From contig NZ_FNDR01000012.1 of NCBI RefSeq assembly GCF_900099805.1, positions 1 through 64,000 of the forward strand: DNA of 64,000 bases, given 5' to 3'. How positions within the stretch are numbered: the stretch's first letter is position 1; every line of letters begins with the position of its first letter. Below, piece after piece: positions 34,097 through 42,341 of this stretch. The stretch comes from Variovorax sp. OV700 (GTDB lineage Bacteria > Pseudomonadota > Gammaproteobacteria > Burkholderiales > Burkholderiaceae_C). The notes beneath the pieces are model-generated. The model ran no database searches and was not told where the DNA came from. It saw only the letters and a program-made list of their open reading frames with translations. The position numbers and the translations under genes were made by a program.

Positions 34097-34804
34097 TCAG
34101 GCGGCTTTTGCGCGACGCCAGCTCGCGCTGAATCGTTGGTGCGAGTTGTCCATGTGGGCGTGCATCGCGGCGCGCGCGGACTCGGGGTCGTGCGCGGCCA
34201 CCGCGTCGCGAATGGCCTCGTGCTCGGCAATGGCCGAGCGCCAGGAGGCCACTGTTTCGAAGTAGCCGCCCAGCCGCGTGAAGATCGGTCCGTTGCGGGA
34301 ATCCCAGAAGCTCTGCACCGTCTCCATCAGCACGGTGTTGCCGCTGGCGTTCACGATGGCCACGTGGAACGCGCGGTCGCCTTCGAGTGGCATTATTTCG
34401 CGGTCGGCGAGCCCGCGCATCGTTTCGATGGCACGGCTCATGGCGTCGATGTCCTTGCGCTTGCCGATCGTCGCCGCAATGGCGGCGGTCTCGCCCTCGA
34501 TCACGCGGCGCGCGCGAATCAGTTCCAGCGGGCCCCATTCGGTGGGCGCGATCGGCTTGGCCGCCCGATGCGAGCGGTCGAGCACGTACACGCCCGAGCC
34601 GGTGCGGACCTCGACCCAGCCTTCGACTTCCAGCGCAATCAGCGCCTCGCGCACCGAAGGGCGGCTCACGCCAAGTTGCTTGGCCAGATCGCGTTCAGCC
34701 GGCAGCCGCGCCCCGACCGTGAATTCGCCCTTGCCGATCAGCTCTCGGAGCTGGTCGGCAATCTGGCGGTACAGGCGCTGGGGTTCGACGGTCTGGATTG
34801 GCAC
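34097..34804 (-). CDS. GntR-family (FadR subfamily) transcriptional regulator
   Basis: This is a likely repressor of the surrounding sugar-acid genes. With a GTG start at 34804 the protein is 235 residues, typical of the FadR subfamily: a winged-helix domain (LYRQIADQLRELI, LPAERDLAKQLGVSRPSVREALIALEVEGW) and an all-helical FCD effector domain (RRVIEGETAAIAA, FHVAIVNASGN, HEAIRDAVAAHD). An in-frame ATG at 34885 would put the palindromic operator at 34823-34858 inside the coding region, so the shorter start is preferred, although its ribosome site is weak. UxaA follows after 56 bases. Confidence 0.88.
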   Translation of the reverse strand: MPIQTVEPQRLYRQIADQLRELIGKGEFTVGARLPAERDLAKQLGVSRPSVREALIALEVEGWVEVRTGSGVYVLDRSHRAAKPIAPTEWGPLELIRARRVIEGETAAIAATIGKRKDIDAMSRAIETMRGLADREIMPLEGDRAFHVAIVNASGNTVLMETVQSFWDSRNGPIFTRLGGYFETVASWRSAIAEHEAIRDAVAAHDPESARAAMHAHMDNSHQRFSASWRRAKAA

Positions 34805-34822
34805 GGGTGCGGGAGTTAAGGG

Positions 34823-34858
34823 TTGTCCTGAATTGGACAAGTGGTAAGGCCAATTCAG
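34823..34858. promoter_or_regulatory. Two overlapping inverted repeats, probable GntR operator
   Basis: A perfect 6-bp inverted repeat, TTGTCC (34823-34828) and GGACAA (34835-34840), with a 6-base centre overlaps a perfect 9-bp inverted repeat, CTGAATTGG (34828-34836) and CCAATTCAG (34850-34858). Both lie between the divergent GntR gene and the first SDR gene, where a local regulator would bind. Confidence 0.65.
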
Positions 34859-34931
34859 AATACGATCTCGCTGCGCCGTTGCCATCGGGCCAAACCCTGA
34901 ACGGCCGCTTCCAACTTTCAAGGAGACATGC

Positions 34932-35666
34932 ATGAGACTCAAGGGCAAGACCGCGCTCGTCACGGCGGCCGGACAAGGCATCGGCCACGCGAGCGTTCTC
35001 GCCATGGCGGCCGAAGGCGCCCAGGTGTGGGCCACCGACGTCAATGAGAAGCTGCTCGAGCGCTACGCCGGCGTGGCCAACGTGCGCACCGCCAGGCTCG
35101 ACGTGCTCGACAAGGATGCGATCGCCGCCTTCTTCAAGAGTCTTCCGGCACTCGACGTGCTGTTCAACTGCGCCGGCGTGGTGCACAACGGCACCGCGCT
35201 CGACGCCACCGACAAAGACCTCGAATTCGCGTTCAACCTCAATGTGCGAGCGCAGTTCTGGACCATCCAGGCCGCTCTGCCCGGCATGCTGGCGGCGGGG
35301 CGCGGCAGTATCATCAACATGGCGAGCGTCTGCTCGAGCATGAAGGGGCTGCCCAACCGCTTCGTGTACGGCACCACCAAGGCGGCGGTGCTCGGCCTCA
35401 CCAAGAGCGTGGCGGCCGACTTCGTGACCCGCGGCATCCGCTGCAATGCCGTGTGTCCAGGCACGGTCGATACGCCGTCCCTCGGCGACCGCATCAATGC
35501 CAACGACGATCCCGAGGCTGCGCGCAAGGCGTTCATCGCACGCCAACCCATGGGGCGGCTCGCGAAGGCCGAAGAAATCGCACCCGTTGTGGTGTTCCTC
35601 GCGAGCGACGAATCGGTGTTCGCGACCGGCCAGGCCTTCACGGTCGACGGCGGCCTCACCATATGA
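34932..35666 (+). CDS. SDR-family oxidoreductase (2-keto-3-deoxy-sugar-acid dehydrogenase-like)
   Basis: This is an NAD(P)-dependent dehydrogenase. The 244-residue classical SDR has ALVTAAGQGIGHASVL (TGxxxGxG variant), FNCAGVVHNG, the Ser/Tyr/Lys active site in IINMASVCSSMKG and RFVYGTTKAAV, and the NAVCPGTVDTPSL loop. Overall similarity to enzymes that oxidise 2-keto-3-deoxy-L-fuconate or 3-hydroxybutyrate-like substrates is suggested by the NAVCPGTVDTPSL and MGRLAKAEEIA segments. It heads an operon, with its stop overlapping the next SDR start, and faces the GntR operator. Confidence 0.88.
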   Translation: MRLKGKTALVTAAGQGIGHASVLAMAAEGAQVWATDVNEKLLERYAGVANVRTARLDVLDKDAIAAFFKSLPALDVLFNCAGVVHNGTALDATDKDLEFAFNLNVRAQFWTIQAALPGMLAAGRGSIINMASVCSSMKGLPNRFVYGTTKAAVLGLTKSVAADFVTRGIRCNAVCPGTVDTPSLGDRINANDDPEAARKAFIARQPMGRLAKAEEIAPVVVFLASDESVFATGQAFTVDGGLTI

Positions 35667-36409
35667 ACCAGCTCGACTTCGCCGGCCGCCACGCGGTGGT
35701 GACCGGCGGCGCGGCGGGGCTGGGTTTCGGCATTGCACAGCGGCTGATCGCGTCGGGCGGCAGCGTCACCCTGTGGGACCGCGACGAGGCCGCGGCCCGC
35801 CAGACTTGCACTGCGCTGGGTGCCAAGGCTTTCGCGGTCAAGGTCGACGTGGCGCAGCAGCCTTCGGTGGCCGCGGCCGTGGCGGCCACGCTGGCCCATG
35901 CGCCGCGCATCGACGCGCTCGTCAACAGCGCCGGCATTACCGGCCCCAACACCAAGCTGTGGGACTACCCCGTGGATGACTGGCGGCAGGTGATGGACGT
36001 CAACATCAACGGCGTCTTTCTCTGTTGCCGCGAGGTGGTGGCGCAGATGCGAAAGCAGGGCTACGGCCGCATCGTCAACATTGCCTCCGTCGCCGGAAAA
36101 GAGGGCAACCCGAACGCCAGCGCCTACAGTGCGAGCAAGGCCGCCGTGATTGCGCTCACCAAGTCGCTGGGCAAGGAGCTGGCCGACACCAGCATCCGCG
36201 TCAACTGCGTGACGCCCGCGGCGGTGAAGACCGCCATCTTCGACCAGATGACACCCGAGCACATCGCCTTCATGCTCTCGAAAATTCCCATGGGCCGCTT
36301 TGGCACGGTGGAAGAGATTGCGGCTATGGTCGGCTGGCTTTGCACCGAAGATTGCTCGTTCTCCACCGGCGCTGTGTTCGACCTCTCCGGCGGCCGCTCC
36401 ACTTACTAG
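35663..36409 (+). CDS. SDR-family oxidoreductase
   Basis: The 248-residue classical SDR has HAVVTGGAAGLGFGIAQRL, VNSAGITGPN, IVNIASVAGKEGN, the active-site SAYSASKAAVIALTKSLG and the RVNCVTPAAVKTAIFDQM loop. The ATG overlaps the stop of the previous SDR gene (ATGA), implying coupled translation; the FAH-family gene follows after 32 bases. A second sugar-acid dehydrogenation step in the same pathway is inferred from the operon. The exact substrate is unknown. Confidence 0.87.
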   Translation: MNQLDFAGRHAVVTGGAAGLGFGIAQRLIASGGSVTLWDRDEAAARQTCTALGAKAFAVKVDVAQQPSVAAAVAATLAHAPRIDALVNSAGITGPNTKLWDYPVDDWRQVMDVNINGVFLCCREVVAQMRKQGYGRIVNIASVAGKEGNPNASAYSASKAAVIALTKSLGKELADTSIRVNCVTPAAVKTAIFDQMTPEHIAFMLSKIPMGRFGTVEEIAAMVGWLCTEDCSFSTGAVFDLSGGRSTY

Positions 36410-36441
36410 CCAGTCAAATCAGTCTCACAAGAAAGGACAAC

Positions 36442-37290
36442 ATGAAACTCGTTCGCTATGGCAACCCCGGCAAGGAAAAGCCCGGCCTCATCGACAGCGA
36501 AGGCCGTCTGCGCGATCTGAGCGCGGTGGTCAAGGACATCGGGCCCGAGCAACTCGGCGACGCCGCCCTTGCCAAGCTGCAGAAGCAGAAGGTCGACAAG
36601 CTGCCGCTGGTCAGGGGCAAGCCGCGCTTCGGAAGTCCCGTGGCCAATGTCGGCAAGTTCATTGCCATCGGCCTGAACTACGCCGACCATGCGGCCGAAT
36701 CGGGCCTTCCGATCCCCGCGGAGCCCGTGGTCTTCATGAAGGCGACCAGCTGCATCCAGGGCCCGAACGATCCGGTCATGCTGCCAAAGAACTCGGTCAA
36801 GAGCGACTGGGAAGTCGAGCTCGGCGTGGTCATCGGCACGCGTGCGCGCTACGTCTCGCAAAAAGATGCGCTCAACTTCGTGGCTGGCTACTGCACCATC
36901 AACGACGTGAGTGAGCGCGAGTACCAGATCGAGCGCGGCGGCACCTGGGACAAGGGCAAGGGTTGCGACACCTTCGGTCCGCTTGGCCCGTGGCTCGTCA
37001 CGCGCGACGAAGTGCCCAACCCGCAGAAGCTGTCGATGTGGCTCGACCTCAACGGCAAGCGCATGCAGACCGGCAACACCAAGACCATGATCTTCAGCAT
37101 CGCCAAGATCGTGAGCTACCTGAGCCAGTTCATGACGCTCCTGCCCGGCGACGTCATCACCACCGGCACGCCGCCCGGCGTCGGCCTTGGCATGAAGCCG
37201 CCGCTTTACCTGAAGAAGGGCGACGTGATGACGCTGGGCATCGAAGGCCTGGGCGAGCAGCGCCAGGAAGTGGTGCCTTTCAAGCTCTGA
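36442..37290 (+). CDS. Fumarylacetoacetate-hydrolase-family protein (2,4-diketo-3-deoxy-sugar-acid hydrolase-like)
   Basis: FAH-fold enzymes cleave C-C bonds of diketo acids with a divalent metal. The 282-residue protein shows GKFIAIGLNYADHAAESG, PVVFMKATSCIQGPNDP, the metal-ligand region SDWEVELGVVIG, and the LLPGDVITTGTPPGVGLGM motif. The ribosome site GAAAGGA precedes the ATG at 36442. In the operon with two SDRs and near a dehydratase, it fits the last step of a non-phosphorylative route splitting a 2,4-diketo-3-deoxy sugar acid into pyruvate and a hydroxy acid. Ureidoglycolate lyase annotation is common but less consistent with the neighbours. Confidence 0.87.
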   Translation: MKLVRYGNPGKEKPGLIDSEGRLRDLSAVVKDIGPEQLGDAALAKLQKQKVDKLPLVRGKPRFGSPVANVGKFIAIGLNYADHAAESGLPIPAEPVVFMKATSCIQGPNDPVMLPKNSVKSDWEVELGVVIGTRARYVSQKDALNFVAGYCTINDVSEREYQIERGGTWDKGKGCDTFGPLGPWLVTRDEVPNPQKLSMWLDLNGKRMQTGNTKTMIFSIAKIVSYLSQFMTLLPGDVITTGTPPGVGLGMKPPLYLKKGDVMTLGIEGLGEQRQEVVPFKL

Positions 37291-37314
37291 GCCTCGCGGC
37301 AGCGAGCCACGAAC

Positions 37315-37348
37315 GGCGCGGCGGGCGAAAGCCCGGCGCGCCTTTTTT
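37315..37348 (+). terminator. Rho-independent terminator after the FAH-family gene
   Basis: GGCGCGGCGGGC (37315-37326) pairs with GCCCGGCGCGCC (37331-37342) around a GAAA tetraloop, with one internal mismatch, and is followed by six T. It ends the SDR-SDR-FAH operon before the convergent LysR gene. Confidence 0.88.
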
Positions 37349-37368
37349 GTTGACGCGCGGCGGCGCGC

Positions 37369-38253
37369 TCAGCGCAGCACCCGGATCAGCTCGTCGTACA
37401 CCAACCGCACGCGTGCCGGCACCGGCGCGCGCTGCGGACGATAGACGTGAATCGGAAATGGCTCCGGCGCATCCGCCTCCAGCACAGGCACGAGCGCCCC
37501 CGACTGCAACCACGGTTCGGCCAGCGGTCCGATGAGCTGGCCGATGCCGACGCCGCCCAGCACGGCGGCGCATTCGGCATCGATGTTGTCCGTGACGAAC
37601 GCGGGCGACGAGACCGTCAGCACCCGCCGCTTGCTGAACGGCCACGGCCAGGGGCGGCCGGAGCTGCGGTTGATCAGCGCCGTCAGCGGCAGGGCAGACA
37701 GGGCGTCGAGATCACGCGGCGTGCCCACTCGCGCAATGAGCGCCGGCGCCGCCACCACACGCAGGGGCATTTTTCCGACGGCCCGCGCGACGAAGCGGGC
37801 GTCGCGCATCGGCCCCACGCGTACGCCGATGTCGATCTGCTCGTCCACCACGTCGGCATGCTGTTCCGACAGGCGCAGGTCGAGCACGAGCCCGGGGTGC
37901 GCTGCCAGCAGCGGCGCCAGTGCGTGCGGAATGAGCCGCGCATACACATGCGGCGCCGTGACCCGCACCGTGCCCGCGTGCTGCGACAGCGTGCGCCGGT
38001 CGATCTGGTGAAAAAGCTCATCGATGCCGCCCACCGCCACGCGGGCGCGCTCCGCGAGCTGCCGCCCGAAGTCAGTAAGCTGCACGCCGCGCGTGCTGCG
38101 GTGGAACAAGGGCTCCCCCAGTTCTTCTTCGAGCTCGCGCACCGCGCGTGTCACCACCTGTGGCGAGACGGACAGGCGCGCGGCTGCTTCGCGGAAGTTG
38201 GCGGCAGCGGCGGCGGTGCAGAACACGCGCAGGGCTTCGAGTCGGTTGGCCAT
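37369..38253 (-). CDS. LysR-family transcriptional regulator
   Basis: The 294-residue protein has an N-terminal winged helix (RLEALRVFCTAAAAANFREAAARLSVSPQVVTRAVRELEEELG) and a periplasmic-binding-like effector domain with RLIPHALAPLLAAHPGLVLDL and GVRVGPMRDARFVARAVG. It is divergent from an SDR gene, and the shared 130-base region contains a GAATTCC/GGAATTC inverted repeat, so it probably controls that SDR and itself. The effector is unknown. Confidence 0.93.
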   Translation of the reverse strand: MANRLEALRVFCTAAAAANFREAAARLSVSPQVVTRAVRELEEELGEPLFHRSTRGVQLTDFGRQLAERARVAVGGIDELFHQIDRRTLSQHAGTVRVTAPHVYARLIPHALAPLLAAHPGLVLDLRLSEQHADVVDEQIDIGVRVGPMRDARFVARAVGKMPLRVVAAPALIARVGTPRDLDALSALPLTALINRSSGRPWPWPFSKRRVLTVSSPAFVTDNIDAECAAVLGGVGIGQLIGPLAEPWLQSGALVPVLEADAPEPFPIHVYRPQRAPVPARVRLVYDELIRVLR

Positions 38254-38274
38254 GGGCTGCTTTCAAGAGGAGGC

Positions 38275-38295
38275 GAATTCCAGTTTGGGGAATTC
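38275..38295. promoter_or_regulatory. Inverted repeat with T-N11-A core, probable LysR binding site
   Basis: GAATTCC (38275-38281) and GGAATTC (38289-38295) form a perfect 7-bp inverted repeat around a 7-base spacer. It contains a T at 38279 and an A at 38291 separated by 11 bases, the LysR-box pattern. It starts 22 bases upstream of the LysR start codon and 88 bases before the SDR start. Confidence 0.6.
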
Positions 38296-38383
38296 TGAAG
38301 TCGCCAGAGTTTCATTTACGGGAACGCATGGATTTTCCACACTGCATGCACTTCTTCTTCAACACACCCGAAAGGAAATCCCC

Positions 38384-39142
38384 ATGACATCCGTACAAGA
38401 CAACATCCGCGGCAAGGTTGCCATCGTCACCGGCGCGAGCAGCGGGCTTGGCGAATCGACCGCGCGCCACCTGGCCGCACGCGGCGCCAAGGTGGTGCTC
38501 GCGGCACGGCGCACCGACCGGCTCGACAAAGTGGTCGCCGAAATCCGCGAAGCCGGCGGCGAAGCGATGGCCGTCGCCACCGACGTGGCGAAGCGCGACG
38601 ATCTGGAAAAGCTCGCGGCCGCCACCGTCGAAGCCTTCGGCCGCATTGACGTGCTGGTCAACAACGCGGGCGTGATGCCGCTGTCGCCGCTCGAGAAGCT
38701 CAAGGTCGACGAGTGGGATCGCACCATCGACGTCAACATCAAGGGCGTGCTCTACGGCATTGCCGCCGTGCTGCCGCGTATGCAGGCGCAGGGCAGCGGC
38801 CACATCGTCAACGTGGCGTCCATCGCGGGGCTGAAGGTGTTCACGCCGATTGGCACCGTCTACAGCGCGACCAAGCATGCGGTGCGTGCCATCTCCGAAG
38901 GGCTGCGCGTCGAAATGGGCAACAGCGGCGTGCGCGTGACCATCGTGTCGCCCGGCGCGATCGAATCGGAGCTGAAGTTCGGCAGCAGCGACGCCGAGAG
39001 CGCGGCCGGCGTGAAGGCGTTCTACGAGGCGAACCAGATTCCCGCCGACTCCGTGGCACGCGCCGTGGTCTACGCCGTGGAGCAGCCCGCGAACGTGGAC
39101 ATCAACGAGGTGGTGCTGCGGCCCGTGTCGCAGGAGTTCTGA
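38384..39142 (+). CDS. SDR-family oxidoreductase
   Basis: The 252-residue classical SDR has VAIVTGASSGLGESTARHLA (cofactor motif TGxxxGxG), an arginine-rich AARRTDRLD that favours NADP(H), VNNAGVMPLSPLEK, VNVASIAGLKVFTP, the active-site TVYSATKHAVRAISEGL, and the VSPGAIESEL loop. The clade resembles 3-oxoacyl/serine-type dehydrogenases of unknown substrate. AAAGGAA precedes the ATG. It is divergent from the LysR gene that probably controls it. A GC-rich hairpin without a T-run (39149-39170) lies just after the stop. Confidence 0.88.
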   Translation: MTSVQDNIRGKVAIVTGASSGLGESTARHLAARGAKVVLAARRTDRLDKVVAEIREAGGEAMAVATDVAKRDDLEKLAAATVEAFGRIDVLVNNAGVMPLSPLEKLKVDEWDRTIDVNIKGVLYGIAAVLPRMQAQGSGHIVNVASIAGLKVFTPIGTVYSATKHAVRAISEGLRVEMGNSGVRVTIVSPGAIESELKFGSSDAESAAGVKAFYEANQIPADSVARAVVYAVEQPANVDINEVVLRPVSQEF

Positions 39143-39239
39143 GCCCGGGCGGGGCCGGAGGTGGCCCCGCTGCGCATCAATTAACCTTCAATCACCGAGG
39201 GTCATTGACAGCCAAAATCGCAAAGCGCCTGCAAAATAG

Positions 39240-39253
39240 AACGACCGTTCGTT
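39240..39253. promoter_or_regulatory. Palindrome upstream of tetR, probable TetR operator
   Basis: AACGACCGTTCGTT contains an inverted repeat AACGA/TCGTT, separated by four bases, and lies 18 bases before the tetR start. This form (ACGA...TCGT) is common for TetR-family operators. A TTGACA hexamer at 39205-39210 could be part of the promoter it would block. Confidence 0.55.
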
Positions 39254-39271
39254 TTATTCGGAGCTTCCACG

Positions 39272-39973
39272 ATGTCTGTCAATGCCGTTCCCGCCAAGCC
39301 GGTCCGTGCCGCCCAGAAGGGCCAGCAGACCAAGGCCGTCATTGTGGACGCGGCGCTGGCGCTGGCGGCGCAGATCGGGCTCGAAGGCCTGTCGATCGGC
39401 GCCGTGGCCGAAATTACGAAGATGAGCAAGTCGGGCGTGTTCGCCCACTTCGGCTCGCGCGAGGAGCTGCAGATCTCTGTGGTGCGCGAGTATCACGCGC
39501 GCTTCGAGCAAGAGGTGTTTTTTCCGGCCCTTGAGGCGCCGCGCGGCCTGCCGCGGCTGCGCGCCATGTTCGCCAACTGGATGAAGCGCACCTCGGCCGA
39601 AATCGACTCGGGCTGCATCTACATCAGCGGCGCTTCCGAATTCGACGACCGTCCCGGCCCGGTGCGCGATGCGCTCGTGGAGTCGGTCAGCATCTGGCAG
39701 GCGGCCGTTCTGCGCGCCATCGTGCAGTCCAAGAGCGAAGGCCATCTGCGCGCTGACGCCGACGAGCGCCAGGTCGCTTTCGAGATCCACGGCCTGATCC
39801 TCGCGCTGCACTACGAAGCGCGCTTTCTCCAGGTGCCGGGCTCCATCGGCCGCGCCAACGTGGGCTTCAACAACATCCTGGCGCGCAGTGCCACGCCCGA
39901 AGCACCGCCGGCCGAGACGGCCGCCGCCAAGTCCAAGCCTTCCGCTTCCCGCCGGCTCAAGCCGGTGCGCTGA
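39272..39973 (+). CDS. TetR-family transcriptional regulator
   Basis: The 233-residue protein has a TetR helix-turn-helix (VIVDAALALAAQIGLEGLSIGAVAEITKMSKSGVFAHFGSREEL) and a C-terminal domain with GCIYISGASEFDDRPGPVRD, a pattern seen in regulators next to acyl-CoA dehydrogenase genes. The last 30 residues are Ala/Pro/Lys-rich. It is the first gene of the acyl-CoA degradation cluster and has its own palindrome just upstream, so autoregulation and control by an acyl-CoA or fatty acid are inferred. Confidence 0.92.
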   Translation: MSVNAVPAKPVRAAQKGQQTKAVIVDAALALAAQIGLEGLSIGAVAEITKMSKSGVFAHFGSREELQISVVREYHARFEQEVFFPALEAPRGLPRLRAMFANWMKRTSAEIDSGCIYISGASEFDDRPGPVRDALVESVSIWQAAVLRAIVQSKSEGHLRADADERQVAFEIHGLILALHYEARFLQVPGSIGRANVGFNNILARSATPEAPPAETAAAKSKPSASRRLKPVR

Positions 39974-40033
39974 GCGCCCGTTTTTTCGTTCTTCCTTTTC
40001 TTTTTTTCCAGTTTTCGACCAGGAGAGTTCCGG

Positions 40034-41830
40034 ATGCCTACCTACAACCCACCCGTACGCGACATGCAGTTCGTGCTGCACGAAGTGCTCAACGTCGCCG
40101 ATGAACTCAAGGCGCTTCCGGCCCATGCCGAGACCGATGCCGACACCATCAATGCGGTGATCGAAGAGGCCGGCAAGTTCGCCGCCGAAGTCACGTTCCC
40201 GCTCAACATCAGCGGCGACGAAGAGGGCTGCAAGCTCGACAAGACCACGCATGAGGTGAAGACGCCCAAGGGCTTCAAGGACGCCTACGCCAAGTACGTC
40301 GAAGGCGGCTGGCCCGCGCTGTCGTGCGACCCGGCCTTCGGCGGCCAGGGCCTGCCCTTCGTGGTGAACCAGTGCCTGTTCGAAATGCTCAACAGCGCGA
40401 ACCAGGCCTGGACCATGTACCCCGGCCTCTCGCACGGCGCGTACGAAGCCCTGGTGGCCCACGGCACCGACGAACAAAAGAAGACCTACCTGCCCAAGCT
40501 CACAAGCGGCGAATGGACCGGCACCATGTGCCTGACCGAACCCCATTGCGGCACCGACCTGGGCCTGTTGCGCACCAAGGCCGAGCCGCAGGCCGACGGC
40601 ACTTATCGCATCACCGGCAGCAAGATCTTCATCTCGGCCGGCGAGCACGACATGACGGACAACATCATTCACCTCGTGCTGGCCCGCCTTCCCGATGCGC
40701 CCAAGGGCAGCAAGGGCATCAGCCTGTTCGTGGTGCCCAAGTTCAAGGTCAAGGCCGACGGTTCGCTCGGCGAGCGCAACCCGATCTTCTGCGCCGGCCT
40801 CGAGCACAAGATGGGCATCCACGGCAACGCCACCGCGCAGATCGTGATCGAAGGCGCCACCGGCACGCTAGTGGGCGAGCCCAACAAGGGCCTGCAAGCC
40901 ATGTTCGTGATGATGAACGCCGCACGCCTGGGCGTGGGCAACCAGTCGCTCGGCCTGACCGAAGTGGCGTATCAAAATGCGCTGGCCTACGCCAAGGACC
41001 GCACGCAGATGCGTTCGCTTTCCGGCGTGAAGGCCAAGGACAAGGAAGCTGACCCGATCATCGTGCACCCCGACGTGCGCAAGATGCTGCTCACGGCCAA
41101 GGCGTATGCCGAAGGCGGCCGCGCGCTGCAGATCTTCTGCACGCTGCTGCTCGACAAGGAGCACAACCATCCCGATGAAAAGGTGCGCAAGGACTCGGGC
41201 GAACTGGTCGCGCTGCTCACGCCCATTGTCAAGGCCTTCATCACCGACAACGGCCACATCGCGACCAATTCGTGCATGCAGGTGTTCGGCGGCCATGGCT
41301 TCATCAAGGAATGGGGCATGGAGCAGTTCGTGCGCGACAACCGCATCAACATGATCTATGAAGGCACCAACACCATCCAGTCGCTGGACCTGCTGGGCCG
41401 CAAGGTGCTGGGCAACAACGGCGCGTCGCTCAAGAAGTTCGGAAAACTCGTCGCCAAACTGGTAGAAGAAGAAGGCGTGAACGAGAAGATGGCCGAGTTC
41501 ATCAACCCGATCGCCATGCTGGGCGACCAGCTCACCAAGTTCACGACCGAGATCGGCTTCAAGGGTTTCCAGAACCCCGACGAAGTGGGCGCCGCCGCGG
41601 TGGACTACCTGCGCGTGGCCGGCCACTTCGTGTTCGGCTATTTGTTCGCCCGCATGGCTCAGGTGGCACTGCGCGAAATTGCCGCCGGCAACACCGATCC
41701 GTTCTACGTCGCCAAGCTGCAGACCGCGCGCTTCTACTTCGCCAAGCTGTTCCCCGAGACCGCGACGCTGATGCGCACCGCGCGCGCCGGCAGCAAGGTG
41801 CTGATGGATACCGAAGCGGCGCTGGCCTGA
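40034..41830 (+). CDS. Acyl-CoA dehydrogenase (FadE/DmdC-like long form)
   Basis: This FAD enzyme carries out the first oxidation of acyl-CoA beta-oxidation. The 598-residue protein is of the long, bacterial type: after an N-terminal extension come GTMCLTEPHCGTDLGLLRTKA, FISAGEHDMTDNIIHLVLA, the RLGVGNQSLGLTEVAYQNALAYAKDR segment, and the domain with QVFGGHGFIKEWGMEQFVRDNRI and IYEGTNTIQSLDLLGRK. A C-terminal extra domain follows. AGGAGA precedes the ATG. Close relatives act on 3-methylmercaptopropionyl-CoA or fatty acyl-CoA; the context favours fatty acids. Confidence 0.93.
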   Translation: MPTYNPPVRDMQFVLHEVLNVADELKALPAHAETDADTINAVIEEAGKFAAEVTFPLNISGDEEGCKLDKTTHEVKTPKGFKDAYAKYVEGGWPALSCDPAFGGQGLPFVVNQCLFEMLNSANQAWTMYPGLSHGAYEALVAHGTDEQKKTYLPKLTSGEWTGTMCLTEPHCGTDLGLLRTKAEPQADGTYRITGSKIFISAGEHDMTDNIIHLVLARLPDAPKGSKGISLFVVPKFKVKADGSLGERNPIFCAGLEHKMGIHGNATAQIVIEGATGTLVGEPNKGLQAMFVMMNAARLGVGNQSLGLTEVAYQNALAYAKDRTQMRSLSGVKAKDKEADPIIVHPDVRKMLLTAKAYAEGGRALQIFCTLLLDKEHNHPDEKVRKDSGELVALLTPIVKAFITDNGHIATNSCMQVFGGHGFIKEWGMEQFVRDNRINMIYEGTNTIQSLDLLGRKVLGNNGASLKKFGKLVAKLVEEEGVNEKMAEFINPIAMLGDQLTKFTTEIGFKGFQNPDEVGAAAVDYLRVAGHFVFGYLFARMAQVALREIAAGNTDPFYVAKLQTARFYFAKLFPETATLMRTARAGSKVLMDTEAALA

Positions 41831-41870
41831 GGCTGCTGTTCTTCTTCATCGTCCAGCCGGGAACCCAATC

Positions 41871-42305
41871 ATGAAATCGTTGTTTGCAGCCATGGCCTTG
41901 GCCGCTATCTCTGCCACAGTCATGGCCCAGAGCACCCCGGTGGGGCTCTGGCGCAACGTCGACGACAAGACGGGCGAGGTCAAGGCGGAGATCCGCATCG
42001 GCGAATCCGGCGGCGCGCTCATCGGACGCATCGAGAAGTCGCTCCGGAAGGACGCCAAGCCCGACGCGATCTGCGATGAATGCGGCGACGACCGCAAGGG
42101 CAAGCCCATCACGGGGCTCGACATCATCCGCGGCGGCAAGAAGGCCGAGGGCAAGGACGTCTGGGAAGGCGGAAAAATCCTCGACCCCGAGAACGGCAAG
42201 GAATACCGCGCGAGCTTCACGCCCATCGATGGCGGCAAGAAGCTCGAAGTGCGCGGCTACCTCGGACCGTTCTGGCGCACGCAAACCTGGAATCGTGTCC
42301 AGTAA
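41871..42305 (+). CDS. DUF2147 secreted protein
   Basis: The 144-residue protein begins with a signal peptide (MKSLFAAMALAAISATVMAQ, cut after AMA-like site near residue 19). The mature part shows the DUF2147 pattern: GLWRNVDDKTGEVKAEIRI at the start, a Cys pair in ICDECGDDRKGKP, GLDIIRGGKK, and ILDPENGKEYRA followed by LEVRGYLGPFWRTQTWNR. The function of the family is unknown; it is a small periplasmic beta-rich protein. It sits between acyl-CoA dehydrogenase and the FadN-like gene, so it may be co-expressed with beta-oxidation. Confidence 0.9.
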   Translation: MKSLFAAMALAAISATVMAQSTPVGLWRNVDDKTGEVKAEIRIGESGGALIGRIEKSLRKDAKPDAICDECGDDRKGKPITGLDIIRGGKKAEGKDVWEGGKILDPENGKEYRASFTPIDGGKKLEVRGYLGPFWRTQTWNRVQ

Positions 42306-42341
42306 TCGGCCACGTTTTCAATTCAAGAAATACCAATCAAC

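Noticed and set aside
39149..39170. Hairpin GCGGGGCC/GGCCCCGC after the SDR gene as a terminator
   Set aside because: The stem is perfect but no T-run follows, so it is not listed as a terminator; it may only be a stabilising stem.
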